From NCBI RefSeq assembly GCF_000750005.1, contig NZ_JPYA01000157.1, positions 1 through 33,369 on the forward strand: DNA of 33,369 nt, written 5' to 3'. The notes under the pieces were generated by a model. The model saw only the letters and a list, made by a program, of their open reading frames with translations, did not search any database and had not been told where the DNA came from. Position 1 is the stretch's first letter; each line of letters starts with the position of its first letter. Both the position numbers and the translations under genes were made by a program. Positions 1 to 8,423 of this stretch are shown piece after piece. This DNA is from Geobacillus icigianus (GTDB taxonomy: Bacteria; Bacillota; Bacilli; Bacillales; Anoxybacillaceae).

Positions 1-11
1 TGGTGATGAAA

Positions 12-215
12 TTAGAATTGGCGTGCACCGCCCAATTGTTGTTGCGCCATCGCGACGAGACGTTTCGTAATCTCGCCACCGACCGAACCGTTCGCGCGCG
101 ATGTCGTGTCAGCGCCTAAGTTGACGCCAAATTCTTGGGCGATTTCATATTTCATTTGCTCAAGCGCTTGCTGCGCGCCTGGAACAAGCAATTGATTCGT
201 GTTGTTGCGTGCCAT
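12..215 (-). CDS. sspA: Small acid-soluble spore protein, alpha/beta type
   Basis: The 67-residue product has the alpha/beta-type SASP signature: an Asn/Gln-rich start, a central [17 protein letters not shown] segment (residues 24-40) with the Glu-Phe site where the germination protease GPR cuts, and the conserved C-terminal block [13 protein letters not shown] (residues 43-55). These proteins coat forespore DNA, protect it from UV and heat, and supply amino acids at germination. AAGGAGGTG lies just before the ATG. Position next to thiI matches B. subtilis sspA, but the alpha/beta paralogs are so alike that the exact symbol is inferred from synteny. A sigma-G promoter is expected; only a CATACA-like -10 near 261-266 is visible, without a good -35. 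The start codon lies in a perfect inverted repeat, described separately. Confidence 0.95.
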   Translation of the reverse strand: MARNNTNQLLVPGAQQALEQMKYEIAQEFGVNLGADTTSRANGSVGGEITKRLVAMAQQQLGGARQF

Positions 216-260
216 CTGTTTTCACCTCCTTGCACCTATAGAGTGTGTGAAAACAGATGG
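212..260 (-). promoter_or_regulatory. Perfect 14-bp inverted repeat around the sspA start codon
   Basis: On the minus strand CCATCTGTTTTCAC (260-247) is the exact reverse complement of GTGAAAACAGATGG (225-212). The second arm includes the sspA ATG (215-213). The 21-nt loop (246-226) holds AAGGAG of the Shine-Dalgarno. If transcription starts upstream of 260, the mRNA would fold with the start codon in the stem. If the CATACA at 266-261 is the -10 box, the start would be near 254 and only about half of the stem would be in the RNA. The repeat is certain, the function is not. Confidence 0.75.
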
Positions 261-295
261 ATGTATGCAACGTTGGTTTTGGTAAATTTTGAGAT

Positions 296-1507
296 TCAAA
301 AGAGGTCGGCAAACTCGTCAACTTGCCCGTCCTGTTCGTCGAGGACGATCGTTTCCGTGTCGTTGACCGCTTTTTCGAGCAGCGGCGCAAGATCGAGCTG
401 GCTCTCGTAATGAAGCACTTTCTTTTTCTTCGGCTTTGTTTTTGGCGCCCGTGGCGTAAAAATGGTACAGCAGTCCTCATAAGGAAGAATCGAGATGTCA
501 TGTGTGCCGATTTGCTTAGCCATTTCAATGATTTCCATTTTATCCATTGAAACGAGCGGCCGCAGCACCGGCGTATTCGTGACGTCGTTAATGACATACA
601 TGCTTTCCAGCGTCTGGCTGGCGACTTGGCCAAGGCTTTCGCCCGTGACGATCGCCAACGCCCGATGGCGGCGGCGGAGCGCGTCTGTAATCTTCAGCAT
701 CGCCCTTCGGGTGGAGATCAGTGAATATTCATTTGGCATTCCTTGATAGATGGCTTGTTGCACTTCGGTGAACGGAACGATGTGAAGTTTGATTCTTCCG
801 CCGTAAACGGTCAGCTGCTTCACTAAGTCGATGACTTTTTGCTTGGCCCGCTCGCTTGTAAACGGGGGGCTGAAAAAGTGAACAGCTTCGATCTCCAGCC
901 CCCGCTTCATCGCCAAATAGCCAGCGACCGGGCTGTCAATACCGCCCGAGAGCATGAGCATCGCCTTGCCGCTCGTTCCGACTGGCAGGCCGCCAGCCCC
1001 GAAAATGTCATGACAGGTCACATACGTGCCGTCCTGGCGCACTTCGATGCGCACATCGATATCCGGTTCGCGCACGTTGACCGTCAGCCCGTCCGTCTGC
1101 CGCAAAATATGGGCGCCCACCTCATGGTTGAGCTCTTCGCTCCGATAGGGAAACTGTTTGTTGACGCGGCGGGCGCTTACTTTAAACGTTTTCCCTCGAT
1201 ACGGAAGCTGCCGGATGGCGGCGAGCGCCGTTTCTTTCACGGCTTCAAGCTCGTTTTCGCACTTCATGGCTAAGCTGAATGAATGGATGCCAAACACCGT
1301 TTTCAGCTTGGCGATGATCGGTTCGTGCGGCTCACCGTTTAATAAGATGTACATTCGATCGTGCATGTATTCAATGTCGATGCGCGGAAACGCCCGCAGC
1401 TTGCGGGCGATATTTTGTCTAAGCCGCCGCACGAAAAGGTTGCGGTTTTTTCCTTTTGTCGTCATTTCCCCATAACGGATTAAAATGCGGTCATACTTCA
1501 TCTCCAT
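296..1507 (-). CDS. thiI: tRNA 4-thiouridine synthase ThiI
   Basis: Sulfurtransferase that makes 4-thiouridine at position 8 of tRNA, and in some bacteria delivers sulfur for thiamine thiazole. The 403 residues cover an N-terminal ferredoxin-like/THUMP region (about 1-165) and a PP-loop adenylation domain with SGGIDS at residues 187-192. There is no C-terminal rhodanese domain, as in Bacillus ThiI, where sulfur comes from a dedicated NifS-type desulfurase; that gene is directly upstream here. The reading frames overlap by 17 bp, so translation is probably coupled. The first ATG (1507) has GAGG 12 nt upstream; the ATG at residue 3 (1501) is an alternative. Function is well supported. Confidence 0.95.
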   Translation of the reverse strand: MEMKYDRILIRYGEMTTKGKNRNLFVRRLRQNIARKLRAFPRIDIEYMHDRMYILLNGEPHEPIIAKLKTVFGIHSFSLAMKCENELEAVKETALAAIRQLPYRGKTFKVSARRVNKQFPYRSEELNHEVGAHILRQTDGLTVNVREPDIDVRIEVRQDGTYVTCHDIFGAGGLPVGTSGKAMLMLSGGIDSPVAGYLAMKRGLEIEAVHFFSPPFTSERAKQKVIDLVKQLTVYGGRIKLHIVPFTEVQQAIYQGMPNEYSLISTRRAMLKITDALRRRHRALAIVTGESLGQVASQTLESMYVINDVTNTPVLRPLVSMDKMEIIEMAKQIGTHDISILPYEDCCTIFTPRAPKTKPKKKKVLHYESQLDLAPLLEKAVNDTETIVLDEQDGQVDEFADLF

Positions 1508-2654
1508 GTGATCCCGTTACCTCGCTTAACGTTTTGATCGCCTGTTGAATCGCCGCGACAGCCGGTTTGATCTCTTCACGTCTGTTGTCAAAAGACAAAC
1601 TGATGCGGATGCCGCGCTCCGCCCGGCCTTCGCCAACGCCCATCGCCAGCAGCGTTTTGCTCGGCGCCCGTCTTTTCGAGGAGCAGGCGGATGTTGTGGA
1701 AACGTAAATCTCGCTTTTTTCGAGCTCATGAACGAACACTTCCGGCTTGATGCCGCTTGGCAGCGAAAAGTTGATAATATGGGGCGCCGAACCGCGCTCC
1801 GCCGTGTTGATCGAAAGGCTTGGAATCGCGGCGAGCGCCTGCAGCCATTCGGCTTTTAACTCCCGCAGCCGGCCGATGTCTCGTTCATACCGTTCCAAGG
1901 CCAGACGGAGCGCCTTCGCCATCGCCACGATGGCGGCGACGTTTTCCGTCCCGGACCGAAGCTGCCGCTCTTGCCCGCCGCCGGCGATCAGCGGCGTCAG
2001 GCGGACGCCGTCGCGGACGTAAAGAAGGCCGGCGCCGCGCAACCCATGAAACTTATGGGCTGAGACTGTAAACAAATCGATGCCGCACCGTTTCACATCA
2101 AGAGGAACTTTGCCGATGCCTTGCACCCGATCGACATGAAACAGCGTTTTCGGGTGGCGAGCGAGCACGGCTCCAATTTCCTCAATCGGCTGCACCGCGC
2201 CGACTTCGTTGTTGACGTGCATGACCGACACGAGGATCGTGTCATCGCGCAGGGCGCGCGCGACCTGTTCGGCTGACACTCGTCCATCAGGTCCGACCGG
2301 CAAGTAGGTCACTTCAAACCCGAGCTCCTCAAGCTGCCGGCACGGCTCGGCAACGGACGGATGCTCGATTTCGGTCGTAATGATATGCCGGCCACGCCGC
2401 CGGTATTGCCACGCCACCCCTTTAATGGCGAAGTTGTTCGCCTCCGTTCCGCCGGACGTAAACACGATTTCGCTCGGTTTGACATCAAGCATGGCGGCGA
2501 TCTGTTCACGCGCCTGCCTAAGCAGCCGTTCTGCCTTCATGCCCAGCCCGTGAAGCGAAGACGGATTGGCGAAATAGTGAGAGGCGACCGTAGCGAACGC
2601 ATCGACCACTTCCGGAAACGGCTTGGTCGTCGCGCTGTTATCCAGATAAATCAT
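1491..2654 (-). CDS. nifZ: NifS/IscS-type cysteine desulfurase, partner of ThiI
   Basis: PLP-dependent enzyme that takes sulfur from cysteine as an enzyme persulfide, probably for ThiI encoded in the same operon. Features of the 387-residue product are an N-terminal MIYLDNSATTKP, the PLP lysine in SAHKFHG (K201) and the persulfide cysteine in TTSACSS (C324). The short loop around the cysteine fits group I/YrvO-NifZ-like enzymes of Bacillus. I chose the ATG at 2654, which has GGAGG (2668-2664) 9 nt upstream; the adjacent ATG at 2657 is equally possible. A longer frame reaching 2729 would start with a hydrophobic peptide alien to the family and would include the promoter, so it was rejected. 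The symbol follows B. subtilis synteny. Confidence 0.92.
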   Translation of the reverse strand: MIYLDNSATTKPFPEVVDAFATVASHYFANPSSLHGLGMKAERLLRQAREQIAAMLDVKPSEIVFTSGGTEANNFAIKGVAWQYRRRGRHIITTEIEHPSVAEPCRQLEELGFEVTYLPVGPDGRVSAEQVARALRDDTILVSVMHVNNEVGAVQPIEEIGAVLARHPKTLFHVDRVQGIGKVPLDVKRCGIDLFTVSAHKFHGLRGAGLLYVRDGVRLTPLIAGGGQERQLRSGTENVAAIVAMAKALRLALERYERDIGRLRELKAEWLQALAAIPSLSINTAERGSAPHIINFSLPSGIKPEVFVHELEKSEIYVSTTSACSSKRRAPSKTLLAMGVGEGRAERGIRISLSFDNRREEIKPAVAAIQQAIKTLSEVTGSHGDEV

Positions 2655-2690
2655 CATGTCCATCCTCCGCTCGTCATCGATCCATCTATC

Positions 2691-2719
2691 ATCATATAAA
2701 AGCAGGGCGAAAACGGCAA
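2691..2719 (-). promoter_or_regulatory. Sigma-A-like promoter of nifZ-thiI
   Basis: On the minus strand TTGCCG (2719-2714) and TATGAT (2696-2691) are separated by 17 bp. Transcription would start near 2684, about 27 nt before the chosen ATG, which supports the short NifZ start. Confidence 0.6.
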
Positions 2720-2762
2720 CGAAAAACATCCATACGCCGCCGGGGCGAGCGTTTTCCTGTCA

Positions 2763-2868
2763 AGCTCAAAATCGGACGGGCGCAAGCGGAACACATGGTC
2801 GCCGCCCGGATGCGCCAGCGCCCCGGGGGACCTCAAAAGCAGGCAGGCGCAAGCGGAACATATGGTCG
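2763..2868. repeat. Two degenerate 39-bp direct repeats in the nifZ-ezrA gap
   Basis: Positions 2763-2801 and 2830-2868 match at about 33 of 39 bases; the last 23 bases differ once (GCAAGCGGAACA[C/T]ATGGTCG core). The offset is 67 bp. A partial third copy (GCAAGCTCGAGAT) follows near 2882. Farther on, CGTTTCCCCCGCCG occurs exactly at 2967-2980 and 3028-3041, 61 bp apart. I see no credible gene in 2730-3115. In B. subtilis, as I recall, braB lies between nifZ and ezrA; nothing like it is here. Confidence 0.7.
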
Positions 2869-3115
2869 GAACGAACATTCCGGCAAGCTCGAGATGAGAA
2901 GACGACGTTCCACGATCGCGTCATTTTGTCGTTCGCGCAGCCAAAGATCGGTTCGGGATGATGGCACGTTTCCCCCGCCGCTGACCGCTCCTGCCCTTCG
3001 TGCGGCGCCCTCTGTGGCCGAATCAACCGTTTCCCCCGCCGTTTGCCCCCGTTCGGAATCAAGCCCTTTGCCACAGCCTTCCAGAAGGCGGAAATGCCCA
3101 TTTACATTATTCGCC

Positions 3116-3161
3116 AAAAACCCGATAAATATCGGTCGAAACCGACATTTATCGGGTTTTT
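3116..3161. terminator. Bidirectional rho-independent terminator after ezrA
   Basis: CCCGATAAAT (3121-3130) pairs perfectly with ATTTATCGGG (3147-3156). An inner stem TCGGT/ACCGA closes a CGAA loop. The stem is flanked by A5 on the left and T5 on the right, so it can end transcripts from both sides. It starts 3 bp after the ezrA stop. Confidence 0.92.
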
Positions 3162-3163
3162 CT

Positions 3164-4867
3164 TTACGATTCGCGGCCGCTGTCCTCCTGCCAGAGGCGC
3201 TGCACCCGGTCAAACGCCCCCGGTTCGACGTCCTCCACAGCCGCCACCGCTTGGCGCAGCGCTTCTTCGTACTCGTAATGCCGGAACAGCGATTCCGCTT
3301 CCTCCAATTTTTTTCGCACGGACGGATAGCGGCGGCGGTAACGATTGCCGTATTGAATCGTCCGCTCGGCGAGCGTCGCCTGCTCAATCATCCCGATCGT
3401 CCGTTCATACAGCTGCCCGACCGCCGTCTTCGCCTCTTCGATCGCCCGATCGACAGCCGCCATATCCAACGGCTTTTCATCGAGGCGGGCGGCGACGGTC
3501 TGCAAGCGCCGTTTGGCTTCGGCCAATTCCAGCGAGTACGGCTCAGGCAACCCGGGGAGCCGACTTTTTTGTACGAGACGGAGCGCCTCCGCCAGTTTTT
3601 TTCTCATGTCGTCAAGCTTTTCGCGCGCGACCAATTCATCTTTGCGCAGCGTTTGCAGCATCGTCCGGAACTGCTCGTGCTCTTCTTTCATCATGCTCAT
3701 TTGCCCGACAAGCTGATCGAGCTCTTCTTTCAGGAGCGAATACGCCGTTTTCGCCTCGGCGGCCCGCCCTTCAAGAAGAAGGAATCGCTTTTGTAGCTGA
3801 TGCAATTGTTTTTCGACGCTCCGGTATTTGTCAAGATCGCTTGGCGACAAGTGATAGCTTTGCTGGACGAACAGCGCTTCGGCCTCGGTTTCTTTCGCTT
3901 CGGCGACCAGCTCGGCAATCATGCCGCCGATGCGCGGCATCTCGGTTTGGACGTATTGATGAGCGAGCACTTCGTTTTCTAACGAGTCGTACAGCGCCTC
4001 AAGCTCCTCCTTCAGTTCGCTGACCGCTTCCTTCGCTTCCTCGACGCGCAATTCGCCGATCATCGCTAGGCATTGATCGATTTTCTCCCTCTTTTCTTGC
4101 AGCGTGCGCTCCATCTGCAAATGGTCAAGAATGTACCCGCTTTGCTCCATCTCGCGATAGCCGTCAGCGAGCTCGGCCAGCTGAGCTGGAAGGGATGTTT
4201 GACATTCGCCAAGCAGCGCCGGGACGTCTTCCATCATGACGGAAAGGCGGCTGAGCTCTTCCTTCAAGGCAAGAACGACATCGCGCGCCGCCAAATAGTT
4301 GCCGGCTTCGGTCAACTCGGCAAACCGCTGAAATTGCCGCTCCGCCTCCGTCAAACGGGCGTCAAGCGGATCGGCCGCCGCCCCAAACGTATAACGATAG
4401 GCGAGCAAGTTTTTTTTCGCCTCGCGATGGAGCGCGCGCAGCTCTTCGATTTCCACGCGGCTTTGCTCTTCGCTGCCAATCAGTTCGTTGACTTCATGGA
4501 TGATCCCGTGCACCTCCCTCTCGAGGCGGCGCAAATCGTCCTCAATCTGTTCGAGCAGCCGGGCGGCCCGCCGGTAGCGGTATCGATCCAACAACTGCTC
4601 CGCATCAAACAGCTTTTCCTCCACATCGGGCAGCTTGACCGCCACGATGTCGTCCCATTGCTGGCGCCACCGTTCAAACAGCTGCTCCGTCTCCCCGGTC
4701 ATGTTCAGCTGTTTGACTTTCGCCAGCTCGTCCGGCACCGGCCGGTTCATCAAGCTGATTTTCCATTCCTCCAGACGGTCGATTTCCCGGTACATTCGCT
4801 TCCGCTGCCACTGGTTATATATGATCGCCCCCACGCTGAGGAGCAGAACAATCCAGGCTATTTCCAT
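3164..4867 (-). CDS. ezrA: Septation ring formation regulator EzrA
   Basis: Membrane-anchored negative regulator of FtsZ ring assembly that also helps coordinate septal wall synthesis in Firmicutes. The 567-residue product (B. subtilis EzrA: 562, from memory) begins [17 protein letters not shown], one N-terminal membrane segment at about residues 3-18. A long cytoplasmic region follows, nearly all Glu/Arg/Leu-rich heptad-like helix, as expected for the spectrin-like repeats of EzrA. The ATG at 4867 is preceded by AAGGGGGC 8 nt upstream. A frame running back to 4972 would put 35 polar residues before the membrane anchor and has no ribosome-binding site. It stands alone between a strong terminator and the divergent hisJ. 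Confidence 0.95.
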   Translation of the reverse strand: MEIAWIVLLLSVGAIIYNQWQRKRMYREIDRLEEWKISLMNRPVPDELAKVKQLNMTGETEQLFERWRQQWDDIVAVKLPDVEEKLFDAEQLLDRYRYRRAARLLEQIEDDLRRLEREVHGIIHEVNELIGSEEQSRVEIEELRALHREAKKNLLAYRYTFGAAADPLDARLTEAERQFQRFAELTEAGNYLAARDVVLALKEELSRLSVMMEDVPALLGECQTSLPAQLAELADGYREMEQSGYILDHLQMERTLQEKREKIDQCLAMIGELRVEEAKEAVSELKEELEALYDSLENEVLAHQYVQTEMPRIGGMIAELVAEAKETEAEALFVQQSYHLSPSDLDKYRSVEKQLHQLQKRFLLLEGRAAEAKTAYSLLKEELDQLVGQMSMMKEEHEQFRTMLQTLRKDELVAREKLDDMRKKLAEALRLVQKSRLPGLPEPYSLELAEAKRRLQTVAARLDEKPLDMAAVDRAIEEAKTAVGQLYERTIGMIEQATLAERTIQYGNRYRRRYPSVRKKLEEAESLFRHYEYEEALRQAVAAVEDVEPGAFDRVQRLWQEDSGRES

Positions 4868-5056
4868 CCGTTGATGCCCCCTTGCATTCAACCTACTCAC
4901 ATCAGACAAACGAGCCGAAAACAGGAAGACTATATCTTTTTCAATGTTTTTATGATACCATGTTAACGACATTTTTTGACCAAAATTTTAATTTTTTTTA
5001 CAGGAAGCTTCAATTTTTTCGCGATGATGCGTGAAGAAGGAAAGGGGGAACCCGCC

Positions 5057-5896
5057 ATGCGCGACGGACATATTCATACGCCGTTTTGCCCGCACGGAAG
5101 CAGCGACCCGCTGGAGCGGTACGTGGAGCGGGCGATTGCGCTCGGCTATACCGACATCTCATTTACGGAGCATGCCCCGCTGCCGGAGCGGTTTATCGAT
5201 CCGACGCCGGAGCGGGACAGCGCGATGAACAGCCGGGAGCTTGAGCGCTATTTGGCCGCAGTCTCTGACATCAAGGCGCGCTATCGAAACGACATTACGA
5301 TTCGCGTGGGGCTCGAGGTCGACTTCATCCCCGGTTTCGAAGAGGAGACCGCTCGAATGCTGGATGAAGTCGGTCCTCTGCTCGATGACAGCATTTTATC
5401 GGTCCATTTTTTGCCTTGCCGCGGACAGTATGTATGCATCGATTACAGCGCGGACATGTTCGCCCACATCATCCGCCTGTTCGGTTCGGTAGAGCGCGTC
5501 CATCGCGCGTACTATGAAACCGTGCGCCAATCGATCCGCGCCGAGCTCGGCCGCTATAAGCCGAAACGAATCGGGCACATGACGCTCGTCCGCAAATTCC
5601 AACGCCGCTTTCCATGCCCCGAGCCGATGACGGAATGGATGGTGGCGATTCTCGATGACATCGAGCGGTTCGGCGGCGAACTCGATGGCAACGGAGCCGG
5701 CTTGGCCAAACCGCTTTGTTTAGAACCGTATCCGCCCACCCAAATCATAGCCGAAGCGCAGCGGCGAGGCATCCCGATCGTCTACGGTTCGGACGCCCAT
5801 TGCGCCGCCGACCTTCACCAAGGGCGAGACGCCATGGACCGCGGAGCGCTTTTCGTTGACAACGGCGGCGCCCCGTCATACAATGAGCCAAAATGA
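5057..5896 (+). CDS. hisJ: Histidinol-phosphate phosphatase, PHP family
   Basis: Hydrolyses L-histidinol phosphate to histidinol, the penultimate part of histidine synthesis. The PHP-domain metal-binding motifs are visible: HIHTPFCPHG (residues 5-14), FTEHAPLP, GLEVDF, SVHFLP, GHMTLVRKF and a C-terminal YGSDAHC. The 279 residues fit the HisJ/HisK family (B. subtilis about 268). I chose the ATG at 5057, 8 nt after GGGGG; the frame is open back to 4976 but the earlier ATGs at 5024 and 5027 lack a Shine-Dalgarno. No other his gene is nearby. The next gene starts 16 bp after its stop, so the two probably share a transcript. Confidence 0.92.
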   Translation: MRDGHIHTPFCPHGSSDPLERYVERAIALGYTDISFTEHAPLPERFIDPTPERDSAMNSRELERYLAAVSDIKARYRNDITIRVGLEVDFIPGFEEETARMLDEVGPLLDDSILSVHFLPCRGQYVCIDYSADMFAHIIRLFGSVERVHRAYYETVRQSIRAELGRYKPKRIGHMTLVRKFQRRFPCPEPMTEWMVAILDDIERFGGELDGNGAGLAKPLCLEPYPPTQIIAEAQRRGIPIVYGSDAHCAADLHQGRDAMDRGALFVDNGGAPSYNEPK

Positions 5897-5912
5897 AAAA
5901 GGAGGCAGCCTT

Positions 5913-6389
5913 ATGTTTCATCGCATGGCCTACAACGGCACCCGTGAAGAAAACTATACGCTTGTGATCGAACAGTTGAAGGCGCTCATCGCCGGGGAGC
6001 CGAATCTCATCGCCAACTTGGCGAACGCCGCCGCCTTGCTCAACCAGTTTCTTGAGCAGATCAACTGGGTCGGGTTTTATTTGGCAGACGGCGACGAGCT
6101 GGTGCTCGGACCGTTCCAAGGGCTTCCGGCGTGCGTGCGCATCCCGTTCGGCAAAGGGGTATGCGGCACGGCCGCGGCTGAGCGGCGGACGGTCGTCGTC
6201 CCTGACGTGCACCAATTCCCCGGCCATATCGCCTGCGACGCGGCGTCCCAGTCGGAAATCGTCGTGCCGCTCATCAAGGACGGCCGCGTCATCGGCGTCT
6301 TAGACATTGACAGCCCGATCAAAAACCGCTTTGATGACGTCGATCGCCGCTATTTGGAGCAGTTTGCCGCGGCGCTCGTCTCCGCTTGA
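5913..6389 (+). CDS. ytsP: Free methionine-(R)-sulfoxide reductase, GAF domain
   Basis: Single GAF-domain protein of 158 residues of the fRMsr type, which reduces free L-methionine-(R)-sulfoxide. The three diagnostic cysteines are present: C74 in LPACVR, C84 in GVCGTA and C108 in HIACDA. Their spacing (10 and 24) equals that of E. coli fRMsr C84/C94/C118, so this is likely a working enzyme rather than only a sensor domain. GGAGG at 5901-5905 is 7 nt before the ATG. A longer frame from 5856 would overlap hisJ and lacks such a site. Cotranscription with hisJ is likely; a hairpin terminator follows at 6425. Confidence 0.93.
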   Translation: MFHRMAYNGTREENYTLVIEQLKALIAGEPNLIANLANAAALLNQFLEQINWVGFYLADGDELVLGPFQGLPACVRIPFGKGVCGTAAAERRTVVVPDVHQFPGHIACDAASQSEIVVPLIKDGRVIGVLDIDSPIKNRFDDVDRRYLEQFAAALVSA

Positions 6390-6424
6390 CGCCAAGCGGA
6401 CGAACGCGAGCGGCGGACACAAAG

Positions 6425-6451
6425 AAGGAATCCGCTCGGATTCCTTTTTTT
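6425..6451 (+). terminator. Terminator after ytsP
   Basis: AAGGAATCC (6425-6433) pairs with GGATTCCTT (6438-6446) around a GCTC loop, followed by a T run to 6451. It overlaps the end of the convergent ytrP gene; on the minus strand the tail is only TTCTTT, so it is weaker for that gene. Confidence 0.88.
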
Positions 6452-8282
6452 ACGCCTTATACAAGCGACGGCCGTCATAAACGAAAATGCAGTTTTTTCC
6501 CATCTCTTTCGCCCGGTAGAGAGCCTTGTCCGCCTGTTTGAACAGCTGTTTCGCATTGTCGCCAAAGCGCCGCCCCCACCAAGAAACGCCGCATGACACC
6601 GTCACCGCGGGAGCCGTATGTTGCCTTACTTTTTCCGTGATGCGGCGAGCCGCAGCCACGGCATCGACGAGATGGACATTCGGCAAATACACCGCCAACT
6701 CCTCGCCGCCCCAGCGCGCAGCCACATCGTTTTCACGAACGCTAGCCCGAACCGTCTCAGCCACGCGGATCAACACCTCATCACCGATTTGATGGCCGTA
6801 CAAGTCATTGATTTGCTTAAAATTGTCGATATCAATCAGCAAAAAAGCCCCCGAACCGTCCGTTTCCATCGACTTTTGGATCGTCTCGTCCAAATAACGG
6901 CGTGTATACAGCTTCGTCAAATAATCGGTGACGACGAGCTTTTCCAGTTCCTCGCGCAAAATGGCGTTCATAAACGCCAATGTCGAATGCTGCACGAGCG
7001 ACTCGAGCAGCTTGAACATCTCAAACGTAAATCGGTACGGCTCGCGGGCCAACGCGATGCAAACGCCTTTCGTTTCCTTGTTTTGCTGCATGGGCGCGGC
7101 CATGATCGAGCGGAACGGCGTAAGGGAAGACGCCCATGCATCACCGGCAAACAAAATATCTTGTCCATCCCGGCGCCGCTCTTCCACCCATTTGACGTAC
7201 ATCGCCGACCGCTCTTCATAAAAAAACGGCGTGCTTCCCGGCAACAGCTCCCGCCGGCCGTCCGCGAACAAGAAAAAACCGACTTCATCGGCGCCAAACG
7301 ACTGGCGAATTTGCGACACCATGTACTCAATGCCTTCGTGCAGGCGCATGCGGGCGTTCAGCTGGCGCATCGTGTCGTTAATGAGCTGCAAGTCGGCCAC
7401 GAGCCGACGCGACTGCTCGTACAATTTGGCGTTCTCGAGCGCGCTGCCCGCCGTTCCGGCAAGCAAGGAAATAAAACGAACCTCCCGCTGCGGAAACGGG
7501 GCCGCATACGGCGCGATAATTTGAATGACCCCATACACGGCCTGAACTCCTTTGATCGGCGCATACAATACGGAACGGCGCGGCGTTTCCAGCTCGTCGC
7601 ACTGCACTTGGCCGGTCAAAAACGCCCGCAACGCCGCGGTTTGTCCTTCGCCTTCATCCAAAGCGAGCACTTTGATCGGCAAATGATCGCGCAGGTGGTT
7701 GTCGTGCGACAAGAGAAGATAGTATGTAAACGATGGGTAGACGTTTTGCAGCGTGCGGATAATTTCCTCGAGCACATCATCAATGCGCATGGAGGAATGG
7801 ATTTTCGCCGCAAACCGATGCAGCTGCCCGTACCGCTTTTCTTCGCCCTCCCCTTGAAGCATGGCGGCGAGTTTGCCGAACAAATCAGCAAAATCGGCCC
7901 GCACCGCCTGGAGCAACGGTCGGTCGATGGCGCGTTCTTTGCGGTATGTCAGCTCGAGCAACGCCGGCGTTCCGTCCGGAAGCGAAAAAAAGAGCCTAGC
8001 TTTCTCATGCGAGCCGCCATCGAGCAAAGCGATTTCCTGCCCTCCGTCAGCTGCCACCGCCCCCGCTCCCATCGCCCCGCCGGCGGACGCTTCCGGATAA
8101 AACGCCGCCCGCTCCGGATCGAACAAATAAAAAACGGCTTGCTCGAGCCCCATCTCCTCTTTCAACAGCGCGAGCAGCTCGTCGGCCGCCGCCAGAAACG
8201 GTTCGTCGTCAGGAAACGCCAAAAACCAGTGGAAAAATTTTTGTTTAAATGATTCATATCGCTTCATCTCTTCCATGCACAT
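6450..8282 (-). CDS. ytrP: GAF-GGDEF protein, probable diguanylate cyclase
   Basis: The 610-residue protein ends in a GGDEF domain (about 440-605) with GGEEL in the active loop (about 523-527), a recognised GG[DE]EF variant. REND lies exactly five residues before it and fits the inhibitory RxxD I-site, so product-feedback c-di-GMP synthesis is plausible. Upstream are two GAF-like sensory regions (about 155-310 and 315-435). No membrane segment is evident, so it should be cytosolic. The frame is open to a GTG at 8294, but AGGTGG (8296-8291) fits the ATG at 8282 (8 nt) or 8285. It is convergent with ytsP and divergent from rpsD. The symbol is from B. subtilis synteny; the B. subtilis protein is, as far as I recall, not proven active. 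Confidence 0.88.
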   Translation of the reverse strand: MCMEEMKRYESFKQKFFHWFLAFPDDEPFLAAADELLALLKEEMGLEQAVFYLFDPERAAFYPEASAGGAMGAGAVAADGGQEIALLDGGSHEKARLFFSLPDGTPALLELTYRKERAIDRPLLQAVRADFADLFGKLAAMLQGEGEEKRYGQLHRFAAKIHSSMRIDDVLEEIIRTLQNVYPSFTYYLLLSHDNHLRDHLPIKVLALDEGEGQTAALRAFLTGQVQCDELETPRRSVLYAPIKGVQAVYGVIQIIAPYAAPFPQREVRFISLLAGTAGSALENAKLYEQSRRLVADLQLINDTMRQLNARMRLHEGIEYMVSQIRQSFGADEVGFFLFADGRRELLPGSTPFFYEERSAMYVKWVEERRRDGQDILFAGDAWASSLTPFRSIMAAPMQQNKETKGVCIALAREPYRFTFEMFKLLESLVQHSTLAFMNAILREELEKLVVTDYLTKLYTRRYLDETIQKSMETDGSGAFLLIDIDNFKQINDLYGHQIGDEVLIRVAETVRASVRENDVAARWGGEELAVYLPNVHLVDAVAAARRITEKVRQHTAPAVTVSCGVSWWGRRFGDNAKQLFKQADKALYRAKEMGKNCIFVYDGRRLYKA

Positions 8283-8350
8283 CATCTTTTCCACCTAAAT
8301 TGGCATTGTCAATAGATATAAGCGAATTTTTTCTAAAAATTGCATCTTTT

Positions 8351-8359
8351 ATTATATCA
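8351..8359 (-). promoter_or_regulatory. Extended -10 promoter element of ytrP
   Basis: On the minus strand TGATATAAT (8359-8351) is a perfect TGnTATAAT extended -10. No good -35 lies 17 bp upstream. The start would be near 8344, about 60 nt before the gene. Confidence 0.5.
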
Positions 8360-8388
8360 TAGAAACCGGAAAAAGGGAAAACAAAATG

Positions 8389-8417
8389 TTGACTTTGTTT
8401 GCAAAAAATCATATAAT
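8389..8417 (+). promoter_or_regulatory. Strong sigma-A promoter of rpsD
   Basis: TTGACT (8389-8394) and a perfect TATAAT (8412-8417) are separated by 17 bp. Transcription would start near 8424, giving a leader of about 185 nt. Confidence 0.9.
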
Positions 8418-8423
8418 AGCCTT

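Noticed and set aside
2655..2729. N-terminal extension of NifZ that looks like a signal peptide
   Set aside because: Cysteine desulfurases are cytosolic and begin with the YLDNSATT strand; the extension covers the promoter.
2795..3796. A 333-codon plus-strand frame across the nifZ-ezrA gap and into ezrA
   Set aside because: It crosses a strong bidirectional terminator, most of it is antisense to ezrA, and it shows no domain.
4951..5004. Promoters for ezrA and hisJ in the AT-rich divergent gap
   Set aside because: TTGACC at 4976 and several TATA-like strings exist, but no pair has acceptable spacing, so no precise site is claimed.
6618..8252. A 544-codon open frame on the plus strand opposite ytrP
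   Set aside because: The product is rich in Arg, Gln and His and has no family motif. It is the antisense shadow of a GC-rich gene whose GGDEF and GAF domains are clear.
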